This document shows positions 23,044 through 35,880 of a DNA stretch of 64,000 nt, one piece after another. The translations under genes and the position numbers were made by a program. Source of the DNA: Proteles cristata cristata (Eukaryota > Chordata > Mammalia > Carnivora > Hyaenidae); contig JAESUZ010001527.1 of the NCBI GenBank assembly GCA_017311185.1, positions 62,001-126,000 on the forward strand. The letters run 5' to 3'. How positions within the stretch are numbered: position 1 is the first letter of the stretch; each line of letters starts with the position of its first letter. The notes below the pieces were generated by a model. It saw nothing but the letters and a program-made list of their open reading frames with translations, searched no databases and had not been told where the DNA came from.

Positions 23044-24530
23044 TTGCAAAAATCCTCAACAAGATACTTGCAAATCGAATCAACAGCACATATAAAAAGA
23101 ATTATCCACCATGATCAAGTGGGATTCATTCCTGGGTTCCAGGGCTGGTTCAATATTCGCAAATCAATCAATGTGATACATCATATCAATAAAAGAAAAG
23201 ATAAAAACCATATGATCCTGTCAATAGATGCAGAAAAAGTATTTGACAAAATACAGCATCCCTTCTTAATAAAGACTCTCGAGAAAGTTGGGATAGAAGG
23301 AACCTACTTAAACATCATCAAAGCCATCTATGAGAAGCCTTCACCTAACATCATCCTCAACGGGGAAAAACTCAGAGCTTTCCCCCTGAGATCAGGAACA
23401 CGACAGGGATGCCCACTCTCACCACTGCTGTTTAACATGGTGCTGGAAGTCCTAGCATCAGCCATCAGACACCAAAAGGAAATCAAAGGCATCAGAATTG
23501 GCAAAGAGGAAGTCAAACGTTCACTCTTCGCAGATGACATGATACTCTACATAGAATACCCGACAGACTCCACCAGAAGCCTACTAGAGCTGATCCATGA
23601 ATTCAGCAAAGCTGCAGGATACAAAATCAACATACAGAAATCGGTTGCATTTTTATACACCAATAATGAAGCAACAGAAAGAGAAATCAAGAAACTGATC
23701 TCATTCACAATTGCACAAAAAACCATAAAATACCTCGGAATAAACCTAACCAAGGATACAAGAGATCTGTATGATGAAAACTATAGAAAATTTATGAAGG
23801 AAAGTGAAGAAGACACAAAGAAATGGAAAAACATTCCATGCTCATGGATAGGAAGAATAAATATAGTTAAGATGTCATTACTACCTAAGGCACTCTACAC
23901 ATTCAATGCAATTCCAATCAAAATTGCACCAGCATACTTCTCAAAACTAGAATAAACTATCCTCAAATTTGTATGGAACCACAAAAGACCCCGAATAGCC
24001 AAAGTAATCCTGAAAAATAAAACCAAAACGGGAGGGATCACCATCCCAGACTTTAGCCTCTACTACAAAGCTGTCATCATCAAGACAGTATGGTATTGGC
24101 ACAAAACAGACACATAGACCAATGGAACAGAATTGAGAACTCAGAAGTGGACCCAAAAGTATACAGCCAACTAATCATTGACAAAGCAGGAAAGAATATC
24201 CAATGGAAAAAAGATAGCCTCTTTAACAGATGGTGCTGGGAGAACTGGACAACAACATGCAGAAGAATGAAACTAGATCATTTTCTCACACCATACACAC
24301 AAATAAACTCAAAATGGATACAGGACCTGAACGTGAGACAGGAAGCCATAAAAACGCTAAAGGAGAAAGCAGGAAACAACCTCTTTGACCTCAACCGCAG
24401 CAATTTCTTACTTGACACATCCCCAAAGGCAAGGGAATCAAGAGACAAAATGGGACCTCATGAAGAAGTTTCTGCTAGACAAAGGAGACAATCAATAAAA
24501 CTATTTAGGAAACTACAGAATGGGAAAAGA
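23044..24530 (+). pseudogene. L1 ORF2 reverse-transcriptase domain, best preserved in the window
   Basis: An open frame of 303 codons (23044-23955) spans most of the RT core. Residues 22-31 are the block [10 protein letters not shown]; residues 60-68 (SIDAEKVFD) hold motif A with its catalytic Asp; [12 protein letters not shown] (120-131) is motif B; FADD at 162-165 (23527-23538) is motif C. A stop at 23953 ends it inside the thumb region. The C-terminal part continues in broken frames (24090-24533), and later text is damaged by a SINE at 24745. No intact endonuclease is linked to it, so it should be inactive. Confidence 0.93.
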
Positions 24531-24744
24531 TAGTTGCAAATGACATGCGAGCTAAAGGGCTAGTATTCTAAACGTATAAGGAACTCACCAAACTCCACAC
24601 CTGAAGATCATATAATTCAGTCAAGAAATGGGCAGAAGACATGAGCAGACACCTCTCCAAAGAGGACATCCAGATGGTCAACAGAAACATGAAAAGATGC
24701 TCAGCGTCCCTCGTCATGGAAATACAAATCAAAACCACACTGAG

Positions 24745-24959
24745 GGGACGCCTGGGTGGCTCAACTGTTAAGCGTCTGACTTCGGCTCAGGGCATGATCT
24801 CATAGTGAGTTCGAGCCCTGTTTCGGGCTCTGTGCTGACTCCTTGCTCAGAGACTGGAGCCTGTTTCAGATTCTGTATCTCCCTCTCTTTATGACCGTCT
24901 CCTGCTTGTTCTGTCTCTCTCTCTCAGAAAGTAATTTTTTTTTAATTTAATAAAAGAAC
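24745..24959 (+). mobile_element. Carnivore SINE in L1 ORF2 C-terminal region
   Basis: Starts GGGACGCCTGGGTGGCTC; box regions have small deletions. It ends in A/T-rich sequence with target duplications ACCACACTGAG (24734-24744) and ACACACACTGAG (24960-24971). Confidence 0.95.
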
Positions 24960-26914
24960 ACACACACTGAGATACTACCTCGCATCGGTCAGAGTGGCTA
25001 AAATGAACAACGCAGGAGAGTATAGATGCAGGCAATGATGTGGAGAAATGGGCACCCTCCTACAATGTTGGTGCAAATGTAAACTAGTGCAGCAAAACAG
25101 TGTGGAATTTCCTCAAAAAAATAACAATAGATCTCCCCTATGACCCAGCAACAGTACAGCTAGAGATTTTCCCAAGGGATACAGAAATTATGATGCATAG
25201 GGGCACATGTACCCCAGTGTTCATAGAAGCACTCTCAACAATAGCCAAAACATGGAAAGAGCCTAAATGTCCATCAACTGACGAATGAATCAGGAAGATG
25301 TGGTTTATCTATACAATGGAATACTACATGGCAATGAGAAGAAATGAAATCTAGCCATGTGTAGCAACATGGATGGAACTAGAGTGTTTTATGCTGAGGA
25401 AATAAGTCAGGCAGAGAAGTACAGATACGATATGTTTTTACATATAGGTGGATTAGGACGAACTTAACAGAGGACCATGTGGGAGAAGAAGGGGAAGAAT
25501 AGTCTGGGAGAGGGAGGGAGACAAATCATGAGAGTCTCTTGAATTTTGAGACCAAACTGAGGGCTGTGGGGGTGGGGAAGAGGGGAAGGCGGTGATGGGC
25601 ATGGAGGAGGGCACTTTTTGGGATGAGCATTGGGTGTTATAGCTGAACCAACTTGACAATAAACTATTTAAGAAAAAAATAAACAGAGTTAAGATAAAAA
25701 TATACATATATATACATACAACACACACATCACATCTTGTTTTTTAATCAGTTCATATATAGATGGACATTTCCACATTTTGCTTCTACATTTTTGCTAT
25801 TGTAAATAAATGCTGCAATAAACACAGTGGTACATATAACTTTTTGAATTAGTGTTTCCCCTTCCCGTGGGAAAATAGCCCGTAGTGGAATTACCAGGTA
25901 ATATAGTAACTCTAGTTTGAAACTTTTTGAGGAGCCTCCATACTTTTATTGACAGTGACTATAACAATTTGCATTCCCACCAACAATGCACAAGGATACA
26001 TTTTTCTTTACATACTCACCAATACCTATTTGTGTTTTTACTTTAGTCATTCTGAAGCTGTAAATTGGTATGTCATGTGGTATTAATTTGCACTTTCCTG
26101 ATAATTAGTGATGTTGATTAACTTTCATATGTTTGTTGTTTTATTGCATGTCTTCTTTGTAAAAAAATATTCAGATCTCCTACCCATTCTTGACTGGATT
26201 ATTTTGGGGTGTTTCTGGAGATGAATTGTATAAGTTCATTATGTGTTTTTGGATAGTAACTCCTTATACGGTATATAATTTGCTAATGTCTTCTTCCACT
26301 CAGTAGGTTGCCCTTTAGTTTTCCTGACAGTTGCCTTTGCTGTACAAAACTTTTTTTTTTTAATTTTGGTATAGCCCCAATAGTTTAATTTGTTTTCTAT
26401 TCTTTTGCCAGAGGAGTCATACCTAGGAAAAATATGTTTTTATTACCCATGTCAAAGAAATTATTTCTAATATTTTCTATGAATTTTATGGTTTAAGATC
26501 TGACATTTAAGTCTTTAATCCATTTTGAGTTTATTTTTGTGTATCATGTAATAAAGTGGTCAAGTTTCCTTTTTTTGAATGCAGCTGTCCAGTTTTCCCA
26601 ACACCATTTGTTGAAGAGACTGTCTTTTTACCATTGGATATTCTTTCTTGTTTTGTTAAATATCAATTGACCATATAATTGTTTTTTTCTGTGTTTTCTA
26701 TTCTGTTCGATTGGTATATGTGTCATTTTTGTGCCACTACAATATTGTTTTGATTACTACAGACTTTCAGTATATCCTGAAATCTGGGATCATGATACCT
26801 GCAGCTTTGTACTTTTTTCTTAAGATTGATTTGTCTACTTGAGGCCTTTTGTGTGTCCATACAAATGTTAGTATTATTTGTACTTGTTCTGTAAAAAATG
26901 TTGTTGGTATTTTT

Positions 26915-27124
26915 TTAAATATTTTTATTTATTTCTAGGAGAGAGAGAGAGACAGCGTGAGCAGGGGAGGGTCAGAGAGAGAGGGAGTCACAGGCTGAAA
27001 CAGGCTCCAGGCTCTGAGCTGGCAGTAAGCACAGAGCCCGACGCGGGGCTCGAACCCACGAACCGCGAGATCATGACCTAAGCGAAAGTCGTACGCTCAA
27101 CCGACTAAGCCACCCAGGCGCCCC
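26915..27124 (-). mobile_element. Young carnivore SINE with exact target duplication
   Basis: A reversed SINE, near consensus with many CpGs kept, flanked by the exact 16-bp repeat TGTTGTTGGTATTTTT (26899-26914 and 27125-27140). It interrupts the ancient L1. Confidence 0.98.
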
Positions 27125-27890
27125 TGTTGTTGGTATTTTTACAGGGATTGCATTGAATCTGTAGATTGCTTTGGGTTGTATGGACATTTTACCAATATTG
27201 GTTCTTCCAATACATGAGCATGGAATGCCTCTCAATTGTTTGTGTCATCATCAATGTTTTCATCTGTGTTTTATAGTTTTCAGGGTTTTCAAATTTATTT
27301 GATAATATTTTGTTGAGAATTTTGCATCTAAATTCATCAGCTGTATTGATCTGTAATTCTCTTTATTTGTAGTGCCCTTATCTTGTTTTGTTTCGTTTTT
27401 ATATCAGAGTAATGCTAGCCTCACAGAATAAATTCGGAATATTTAATTTATCTTATATTTTTAGGATATTTAGAGAAAACTATTAGCCCTTAAATGTTTG
27501 TTAGAATTTATCTATAAAGCTATCTAGTCCTGGACTTTTTTGGAGGGAAGCATTTTGATTACTTATTCAGTTTTATTGCCTGTATTTAATATGTTCGAAT
27601 TTTCTATTTTTTTCTGATTTAGTTTTTGATTGTTATATGTTTCTGGAAATTTATCCGTTTTTTAAAGCTTGTCATATAGTTGGCATATAGTTTTTTTTAA
27701 TAAAATTCTCATAATTCTTTGTATTTCTGCGGTGTCAGTTATTTCTTTTCCTTTGTTTGTGATTTTCTTATTTGAGATATTTCTCCCTTTCTCTGTCTCT
27801 CTAGCTCTCTCTTTTAATGAGTCTAGCTGAAGTTAATCAATTTTGTTCATCTTTTCCAAGACTTAGCTCCTGGTTTCACTTATCTGTTTA

Positions 27891-27891
<1 letters not shown>

Positions 27892-27935
<44 letters not shown>
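27892..27935. repeat. (GT)n microsatellite in an ancient L1
   Basis: About 21 uninterrupted TG units in the endonuclease/linker region of the minus-strand L1. Confidence 0.97.
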
Positions 27936-27936
<1 letters not shown>

Positions 27937-29467
27937 TCTTTTTTCATTAATTTCTGCTGTAACCTTTATTGTTTCCTTGCTTCTATTGGCTTTGGGCTTT
28001 GTTTTTTCTTCTTTATTCTCTCCTTTAGGTGTAAGTTTTGGTGTTTATTTAAGATTTTATATGGTTCTTGAGGTATACCTATATTGCTATACACTTACCC
28101 CTTAGAACACATTTTGCTGCATCTCAAAATTTTGGATTATTGTATTTTCACTTGCATTTATCTTCATGTATTTTTTTAAATTGCATCATTGATTTCTTGG
28201 TTGACCCATTCACTGTCTAGTAGCATGTTATTTACCTTCCATGTATTTGTGCTTTTCCAGATTTTTTTTTCTTTGTTTGAGTCTAGTTTCATATTGTTGT
28301 GGTCAGAAATGATGCATGATTTGATTTCAGTCTTTTTGAATTTGTTGAGTTTTGTTATTTGACCTAACATGTGGTCTAGTCTGGAGATGTTTTCTGTACA
28401 TTTAAATATAATGAATATTCCACTGCGGATGGAACATTCTGAATATATCTATCAGGTCTATCTGGTCCAGTGTGTCATTCAAAGCCATCAATTCCTTGTT
28501 GATTTTCTGGCTGGATGATCTATCATTGATGTAAATGGGGTGTTAAGTTCTGTTAATACTATTGTACTATTATCAGTTTCTTCCTTTATATTTGTTCATA
28601 ATTGCTTTATGTATTTAGTTGTTTCATGTTGGATGCATAAATATTTGCAATTGTTATAGCCTTTTGTTGGATTGTTCCCGTTATCATTATGCAGTGTCCC
28701 TCTTCTTCTGTTTTTATAGTCTTTGTCTTAAAGTGTATTTTGATTGATATAATTATTGCCACCTAATCTTCCTTTTCACTTCCATTTCCATAGTATTTTT
28801 CCATCCCTTCACTTTTAATCAATGGGCGTATTTAGGTCTGAAGCGAGTCTGTTGTATGGATCAAATAGTTAGGTATTTTTTAATTTAGTCACCATAAACC
28901 TTTTAACTGAAACATTTAGTCCATTTAATTCAAGGTAATTATTGATAGGTATGTACTTATTGCAATTTTGTTACTAGCTTTATGGTTGTTTCCAACAGTC
29001 CTTCTCTGTTCCTTTATTCTCTTGCTCTTTCCCTTGATATTTGATAGCTTTTTTTTTTATAAAGGATATACTTGGGTTACTTTTCTTTCTTTTTTTTTGT
29101 ATACCTTTTACATGTTCTTGATTTGTGCTTATTATTATGTTTATATATAATACCTTATGTATAGAGCAGTCTATATTAAGTTGATGACCAATTAAGTTAG
29201 AGCCTATTTTAAAAGCACTAATTTTTTCTCCTCCTACGTTTGATGTAACAATGTCATATTTTGCATATTTTACTTTGTGAATCCCTTGACTAAATTTTAC
29301 ACATATAATTGATTTTACTGCTTTTTTACTTTTAGCTCTGTACAGGTTTTATAAGTGATCAACCTAATAGTTTTATTATATTTGTATTTAACAGAAAATG
29401 TTTTACTTTCATAATTTTCATACTGCTGGTTATAGTATTTCCTTTCACGTCAAAGTATCCCCTTCAA

Positions 29468-29680
29468 GGGGTGCCTGGGTGGCTCAGTCGGTTGGGCGTC
29501 CAACTTCGACTCAGGTCATGATCTCACGGTTCGTGGGTTCGAGCCCCACGTAAGGCTCTGTGCTTATAGCTAGCTCAGAGCCTGAAGTCTGTTTCGGATT
29601 CTGTGTCTCCCTCTCTCTCTGACCCTCCCCAGCTTGCTCTCTCTGTCTCCCAGAAATAAATAAAACATTAAAAAAATTAA
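29468..29680 (+). mobile_element. Carnivore SINE with exact target duplication
   Basis: A near-consensus head, B box (GTTCGAGCCCC), CT block and AATAAA tail. Flanked by AAAGTATCCCCTTCAA at 29452-29467 and 29681-29696. It splits the inter-ORF/ORF1 region of the ancient L1. Confidence 0.98.
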
Positions 29681-30511
29681 AAAGTATCCCCTTCAATATA
29701 AATTGTAAGGTTGATTTAGTAGTGAATATATTCCTTTAACTTTTCTTTGTCTGAGAAATTATTTCTCCTCCTGTTCGTGATGACAGCCTTGCTGGTTAGA
29801 GTTTACTTAATTGCAGTTTTTTTTTTCCTTTCAGTACTTTAAATATATCATCCCACTCTTTTCTACACTGAAAAGTTTCTACTGAAAACTCAGCTGATAG
29901 CCTTATGTGGTTCCCTTGTATGTGACATTTTTTCTCTCTTGGTGATGTTAAAATTCTCTCTTTATCACTATTCTTTGCCATTTTAATTGTTATGTGTATT
30001 TATATGTATCTTTTTGGGTTGACTTTGTGGGAGCTCTTTATGACTCCTGGATCTGGATTTCTATTTTCCTCCCCAGATAAATATGTTTTCAGGTATTATT
30101 TTTTCGGTTAAAATTTCTGTCTCCCCTTTTGCTGTCCTCTCCTTCTGGACTCCCTATAATGTGAATTTTATTACACTTGATGAGGTATCTGAATTTCCTT
30201 AACCTGTTATCATTTTTTATTATGTAATTTCTTTCTGTTATTCACCTTGTTTGCTTTCCATTACTCTGTATTCTAGTCTACTGATTCCTTCTTCTGCATT
30301 CTCTAACCTGTCCTTGATCCCCCAGAGTGCATGTTAAATTTCAGATATTGAGTTCTTCATCTCTGATTTTTTTTCTTTTTTTAAATAATTTCTATATATT
30401 TGTTGAAGGTATGACAGAGATTATGAATGATTTTGACAGTGAGTTTTATCTTTTCATATATTTCACTAGTTAGTGTCCTTTCATTTTAACATGCATGACC
30501 CATTTCAACAT

Positions 30512-30733
30512 ATTTTTTTTAATTTTTTTAATGTTTTATTTATTTCTAGGAGAGAGAGAGACAGCGTGAGCAGGGGAGGGTCAGAGAGAGAAGTAGTCAC
30601 AGACTGAAACAGGCTCCAGGCTCTGAGCTGGCAGTCAGCACCGAGCCTGACGCGGGGCTCGAACCCACGAACCGCGAGATCATGACTTAAGCGAAAGTCG
30701 GACGCTTAACCGACTAAGCCACCCAGGCACCCC
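30512..30733 (-). mobile_element. Young carnivore SINE
   Basis: A reversed SINE with a CpG-rich box region (GCTCGAACCCACGAACCGCG). The target duplication TCAACAT is seen at 30505-30511 and 30734-30740. It is very similar to the copy at 26915. Confidence 0.96.
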
Positions 30734-30740
30734 TCAACAT

Positions 30741-32725
30741 TTGTTTTAAGATAGATGTAGTTTTATTCTTTTGATGAGCTCTGTCAACTTTTCTTTGTGC
30801 AGGCTAGTCTTTACTTCTCCTTTATATCTGAATGAAAGCTTTGCTGAATAAACTTATTCTTGATCTTTTTTGGTTCTTTTTCCTCCCAGAACTTATAATA
30901 TATCTTGCCAGTCTCTCCTAGGTTTCTAGGTTTCTTCTGAGATTACTGAGAGACATATGCCAGTTCCCTTGTATAGGATAAGTTTTTGTTTTTCTATTCT
31001 TACTTTCAAAATTCTTCATATTTGATTTTTGACAAATTTATTGTGTCCTTGTGAACTCCTCTTTAGGATGAAGTGTATTGGGACCTATGAGTTCCATGTG
31101 TCCTGATGTCCATATCTCCTTTCAGATTCAGGATGATGTCAGCCATTATTTTATTTTTGTCCCTTCTGTCTCTCTTCTTCTGAGACTTCAATAATACTAA
31201 TATTATTTTGATTGATGGTGACACATAATTCAGAGAGGCTTTCCTCACTTTCTTCATTCTTTTTTTTTTTTCTTTTCTTCATGGGCTGGGTAATTTAAAG
31301 TGGCCTGTCTTTGAAGGTTCACTGATTCTTCCTTTTGCTTGGTTAAGTCTCGTATTGATGTTTCATTTCATCTATTTCATTTTTAATTTTGTTCATTGTA
31401 TTCCGCAGCTCCAGATTTTTCGTTTTTTTTATTGTTATGATTTCTCTTTCTTAAACTTCAAGTTTTGTTTGTTTATTTCTATTTTTTATTTATTTGTCTA
31501 TCTGTGGTCTCTTGTAACTCAATTAAATTCCTTATAACAATTATTTTGAATTCTATGGCAACATGTAGACCTTCATTCTTTTGAGGTTGGTTACTGGAAA
31601 ATTAGTTTTTCTATGGAGATATCATGTTTCCTTGAATGTCATGCTTTTGCAGCCTTGTATTGATGTCTGATCATTTGATAGAGCAGCCACTTCTTCCAGA
31701 CTTTACATACTGGTTATGGTGGGGAAAGACTTTCACCTATGGGTGGGTATAAGCATGTCAATTGAGTAGTGTTTCATCTTCAGGAAAGGTCCAGATGTGT
31801 GGTCTCCTTACAGTTATGTGAACTAAGTTCAGCATCTGCTAGACTGCAGGAGTCCTCAATGGCCAAGGCTGCAAGAGTCTGCAGAAGTATTAAGGGCTAT
31901 TGAAGTTTTCAGTGGCCAAGGCTACTAAGGACATCTTAGTCTATTCTCACATGGGATGTGTCATATCTGACACATTTGCACTAGGTCTAGCTCATTCACG
32001 CCTTCACAATAGTGTTTACACAGGTGTTTCGATGTGCAAGTACCTGAAGAACAGTCATAGAACCAGGTACAAGAGCACATGTACTCATGGAGCAGTAATG
32101 GCTCCAGAGCTTTGGGCATTAGCTACCCTGCAGTGGAAGTTCTTCTGGTATCTGATACGCTGATGCACACAGAGAAGGTGAGTCCCTGGTATCTGAAATA
32201 CGCATAAGTTTACATTGAAGAGGGTGGTTGGCAGACTTGGTCATAGAGAAATAAAACAACTTTTTAAGTAATATCTCTTTCCCTAGCAGGTCCGTGGTGG
32301 TGTTGTCTGGTGGTGATGTCAGTGGCAATAGTTACTTAATGTCCTCTGAGGGACAAGATGCTGGTTCCATGCTGATGAAAACTGTGGGGTCCTCTGTTGC
32401 GGAAGCTGCAGGGAGTATGTGGCTCTGAATGGCAAAGATCTTCAATGGTAAAGATTGTCCAAATCATCCACGGAGAATGCCATTGGGGACCATGGTGACA
32501 CCTGGTGTCTGTTTGATACTGATAACTTCCATTCTTGTACTTTGTTTCTAGTCATTTCCAGAGGTCGTAGCTAAGCTGATCTTCTCAGAGACGCTTTCTC
32601 CATTTTTTTGTAGTTTTTCTTTATACTGTTATTTTTGCTTGTGGACAGCTATTTCATTTTTGGCAAGGAGATGAAGGTTGGTATCATATACTCTGCCATT
32701 TTGTTGATGTCACTACTTTAGTTAA
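30741..32725 (-). mobile_element. L1M/HAL1-like 5' region, ancient
   Basis: On the minus strand this resembles ORF1 and upstream parts of old L1M or HAL1 (half-L1) elements. Blocks such as GCTGAATAAACTTATTCTTG (about 30841), a GACCTTCATTCTTTTGAGG block (about 31568) and the terminal CTCTGCCATTTTGTTGATG (about 32690-32708) fit the L1M 5' end. An ORF1-like block already occurs at about 29750-30500, so this second one may be a separate HAL1 element rather than the same L1. No coding capacity survives. Confidence 0.5.
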
Positions 32726-33304
32726 CTTTTAAAGAAGTTCTAAGATCACTGGTATGCTTAAATATCTAAGAGATTTTGAGGTTTTGTTTTAATTATTGTT
32801 TAAATAAAATATCTCCTTATGATGTAATATGTCACCACTTAGGGTCATTTTCATAAATCATGAGTTTCAATTTTAGTTATTAATAAAATAAAACTTTAAT
32901 TCAATGTCAATTAAATGAACTAATAAGGTAATAACTAATTTTCAGCGGGCTATGAGATCAAGAACAGGAAGAGAACTTCACACATATATAATGTATTTAA
33001 ATCAAGTGCATATCAACAATCTCATGCATGGCAAATGTAGGTTTTACTGTAGTTCAATTATAAAAAAGATATGGGAAAATGAATAATCTCACAGCATATA
33101 TTTATTTAGGAATACTAAATTTAAATAATTCTAAACACTATTTAGGATTTAACTAACATGTTCAATGTACATATTAATATTTGCACATACCAATCACAAG
33201 TTATTCATTGCTAGTAAATAATAAGTAGCAATTACTCAATAAATAATGGCTTTTAAACATTATTTCCAGAGGTTTTAATACGGTATCTTAAGATGTTAAT
33301 AGAT
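32726..33304. other. Unassigned AT-rich DNA
   Basis: Very AT-rich, no ORF of note and no repeat that I recognise. It separates the ancient L1/HAL1 block from an old plus-strand L1 tail. Confidence 0.5.
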
Positions 33305-33786
33305 TGACTTATCAAAATAATAGACTTGTTGAAAAGACACATAGATCAATGGAAGAGGATAGACAACCCAGAAATAAACCCACACTTATATGATAAATGA
33401 ATCTATGAAAACAGAGGCAAAAATATACAATGGGAAAAAGTCTTCCCAATAAATGGTGTTTTGAAATGGGACAGCTAAACGGAAAAGAATAAAACTGGAC
33501 CACTTTCTTACATCGTACACAAAAACAAACTCAAAATGGATTAAAAGTATAAATGTGTGACATGAAACCATAAATTTCCTAGAAGAAAGCATAGGCAGTA
33601 ATCTCTTGGGCAGGATAGAGTATATAAGTAACCAATATTGTAATAACTTTTTTATGGTGACAGATGGTAACTAGACTTCCCATTGAGATAATTTCATGAT
33701 ATATAAGAATATTAAATACTGCGATACACACCTGAGCCTAATAAGATATTGTATGCCAATTATACTCCAATAAAAATATTCTAAGT
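33305..33786 (+). mobile_element. Old L1 fragment with internal deletion
   Basis: ORF2 C-terminal text (33320-33610, for example ACACATAGATCAATGG and AAACTCAAAATGGATTAAA) is joined directly to an L1M-type 3' end (GATGGTAACTAGACTTCC, then ACTCCAATAAAAAT at 33765-33778). The intervening ORF2 end and proximal 3'UTR are missing. Confidence 0.8.
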
Positions 33787-34457
33787 AGACATTTTCTTTC
33801 CAAACTTATAATATTTCATTTGTTTTTTGTTCTATTACTGCTATAGAAAAAATTTCCTATTTCTTATGTTGTAGGTATTGTCTTTTCTTTATGATTTAAG
33901 ATCTTTTTCTATTTGATGTGCAGTTTTTCTGTGGTGTATATAAGCTTGGATTTAGTTATATTTATTTTTCTCAGTTTAAATTATAATTTATATTTCTGAC
34001 TATTTGCGTTTATCATTAATTCTGGAAAACAATAAGCCTTTTTAGTTAATAGAACCGTGGTTTAATATAAGTTTAAACTATTAGAGGTTTTTTTGCCATG
34101 TTATTTTGTCTTTATTTTTTTTATTTTTTACAAATAGTTTATTATCAAATTAGTTTTCACATAACACCCAGTGCTCATCCCCACAAGTGTCCTCCCCCAT
34201 GCCCATCCCCCCTCCCACCCACATCCATGAGCCCTCAGTTTTTGTCAGCATTCAAGAGTTTCTCATGGTTTGCCTCTCTCCCTTTCCCCCACCATTTCCC
34301 CCTTCTTCTCCCCCTTAGTCCTCCGTCAAGTTCCTCCTAATCCTCCTATACGTGCAAACATATGATATTTGTCCTTCTCTGTCTGACTTATTTCTCTCAG
34401 CATAACACCCTCAAGGTCCATCCATGTTGCTACACATGGCCAGATTTCATTGTTTCT

Positions 34458-34684
34458 TTTTTTTTTAATTTTTTAATGTTTTATTTATTTCAAGGAGAGA
34501 GAGAGAGAGAGACAGTGTGAGCAGGGGAGGGTCAGAGAGAGAGGGAGTCACAGACTGAAACAGGCTCCAGGCTCTGACCTCGCAGTCAGCACAGAGCCCG
34601 ATGCGGGGCTCGAACCCACGAACCGTGAGATCATGACCTAAGCGAAAGTCGGACGCTTAACCGACTAAGCCACCCAGGCGCCCC
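34458..34684 (-). mobile_element. Young carnivore SINE nested in an L1
   Basis: A reversed near-consensus SINE with exact 17-bp duplications CAGATTTCATTGTTTCT at 34441-34457 and 34685-34701. Confidence 0.98.
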
Positions 34685-34689
34685 CAGAT

Positions 34690-35310
34690 TTCATTGTTTC
34701 TCATTGCCATGTAGTATTCCATGGTATCGATAAACCACATCTTCTTGATCCATCCGTCTGTTGATGGACACTTAGGCTCTTTCCATGTTTTGGCTATTAT
34801 TGAGAGTGATGCTATGAACACTGGGGTACATGTGCTCCTATGAATCAGCATTTCTGTATCCCTTGGGTAAATTCCTAACAGTGCTATTGCTGGGTCATAG
34901 GGGAGTTCTATTGTTAGTTTCCTGAGGAACCTCCACACTGTTTTCCAGAGGGGCTGTACCAGTTTACATTCCCACCAACAGTGTAGGAGGTTGCCCGTTT
35001 CTCCACATCCTCGCCAGCATCTAGAGTTCTCTGATTGGCTCATTTTAGCCACTCTGACTGGCGTGAGGTGGTATCTCAGTGTGGTTTTGATGTGTATTTC
35101 CCTGATGAGAAGGGATGCTGAGCATCATTTCATGTGTCTGTTGGCCATCTGGATGTCCTCTTTTGAGAAGTGTCTGTTCATATCGTCTGCCCATTTCTTC
35201 AGTGGATTATTTGTTTTTTGGGTGTGGAGTTTGGTGAGTTCCTTACAGATTTTGGATATTAACCCTTTATCTGATATGTCATTTGCAACTATCTTTTCCC
35301 ATTCCATTGG
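34690..35310 (-). pseudogene. L1 ORF2 C-terminal fragment
   Basis: Two open pieces, 35125-35307 and 34657-35052 (the latter running into the nested SINE), encode the ORF2 C-terminal region. The cysteine-rich CX3CX7HX4C motif is intact at about 34966-35019 (RCWRGCGE...HCWWEC). A stop between the pieces, 5' truncation and the SINE destroy the gene. Confidence 0.88.
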
Positions 35311-35336
35311 TTGCTTATTAGTTTAAACTATTATAG

Positions 35337-35863
35337 TTTAATATGAGTTTGTCTGGATTTTGCTTATTTTCTATTTTCTTTAGTCTATCCTCTTTAACTC
35401 AGTGTCCATGTATGCTGAATTTTCTAATTCAATTTTTTTGTGTATCTTAACTTCTTTTTCATATGTTTTTCTCTTTAGTTCGCTGTGCTGTGCTATGGCA
35501 AAGTTTCTTTGATTTTCCATTCAGATCATTAATTTTCTCTTCAGTGATTGTGATACAAGAAACAGAATTGTGTGGTAGGGTTTTCTATTATAAAACTCCC
35601 TTAGCAATATAATAGAGGCTTCTATTATAAAATATTTCTCAGAACTCTCATTGTTTCATAATTTTATTTTCATTTATTTTTTACCTTCTGCCTCTTCCTG
35701 TTTCTCCTCCTCACTTTTTATTTTTTGGATTTTTAACAGTTATTGATTTAATAAAATAAACATCAGTTTGGATGGAAAACTTAGCATCATGTTTTTGTCA
35801 GTTGTCAGAAATCAAAAGATTTGAAATTCAATTGTCCTGAAAAAAGAGGGGCCAGGATTGTGT
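35337..35863. other. Unassigned T-rich DNA
   Basis: This is the continuation of the pre-insertion target of the L1 at 34087; together with 33787-34069 it may be one very old, unrecognised repeat. No coding signal. Confidence 0.4.
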
Positions 35864-35880
35864 AAAAATGACTCTGGAAG

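Larger units (their letters stand above)
19948..25676 (+). mobile_element. L1 with 5'UTR but lacking ORF1; hosts an L1 and a SINE
   Basis: It starts with the young-type L1 5'UTR (GGCAAGATGGCAGAGAAGTAG) and jumps at about 20365 from 5'UTR to the end of ORF1. ORF2 then continues and the element ends at AATAAACTATTTAAG near 25670. Compared with the minus-strand full-length copy (53821-60675), about 2 kb of 5'UTR and ORF1 is absent. Internal insertions: L1 at 21903-22883 and SINE at 24745-24959. It lies head-to-head inside an ancient minus-strand L1. Confidence 0.88.
18705..30504 (-). mobile_element. Ancient L1, minus strand, split into several blocks
   Basis: Blocks in order: 18705-19111 (3'UTR to ORF2 end), 19918-19947, 25679-26914, 27125-29467 and 29681-30504. 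Interruptions are an L1 (-) at 19112, an L1 (+) at 19948 and SINEs at 26915, 29468 and 30512. Continuity across the big gap is visible: the landmark TATGGCTGAGTGATATT (about 19925) resumes at 25685 with an ATACATATATATAC tract and then the ORF2 text. Beyond about 28900 the sequence matches the inter-ORF and ORF1 region of old L1M-type elements. Confidence 0.8.
34087..35319 (-). mobile_element. Young 5'-truncated L1 with target duplication and nested SINE
   Basis: Minus-strand L1 from A-tail and 3'UTR (plus-strand AGTTTATTATCAAATTAG near 34133) to mid ORF2. It is flanked by AGTTTAAACTATTAGAG (34070-34086) and AGTTTAAACTATTATAG (35320-35336). A SINE at 34458-34684 is nested in it. The 3'UTR C-rich strand at about 34197-34225 is the complement of the polypurine tract. 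Confidence 0.96.

Noticed and set aside
23044..23955. Potentially active reverse transcriptase
   Set aside because: The RT core is open, but the frame ends prematurely, the endonuclease is broken and separated by another L1, and ORF1 is deleted.
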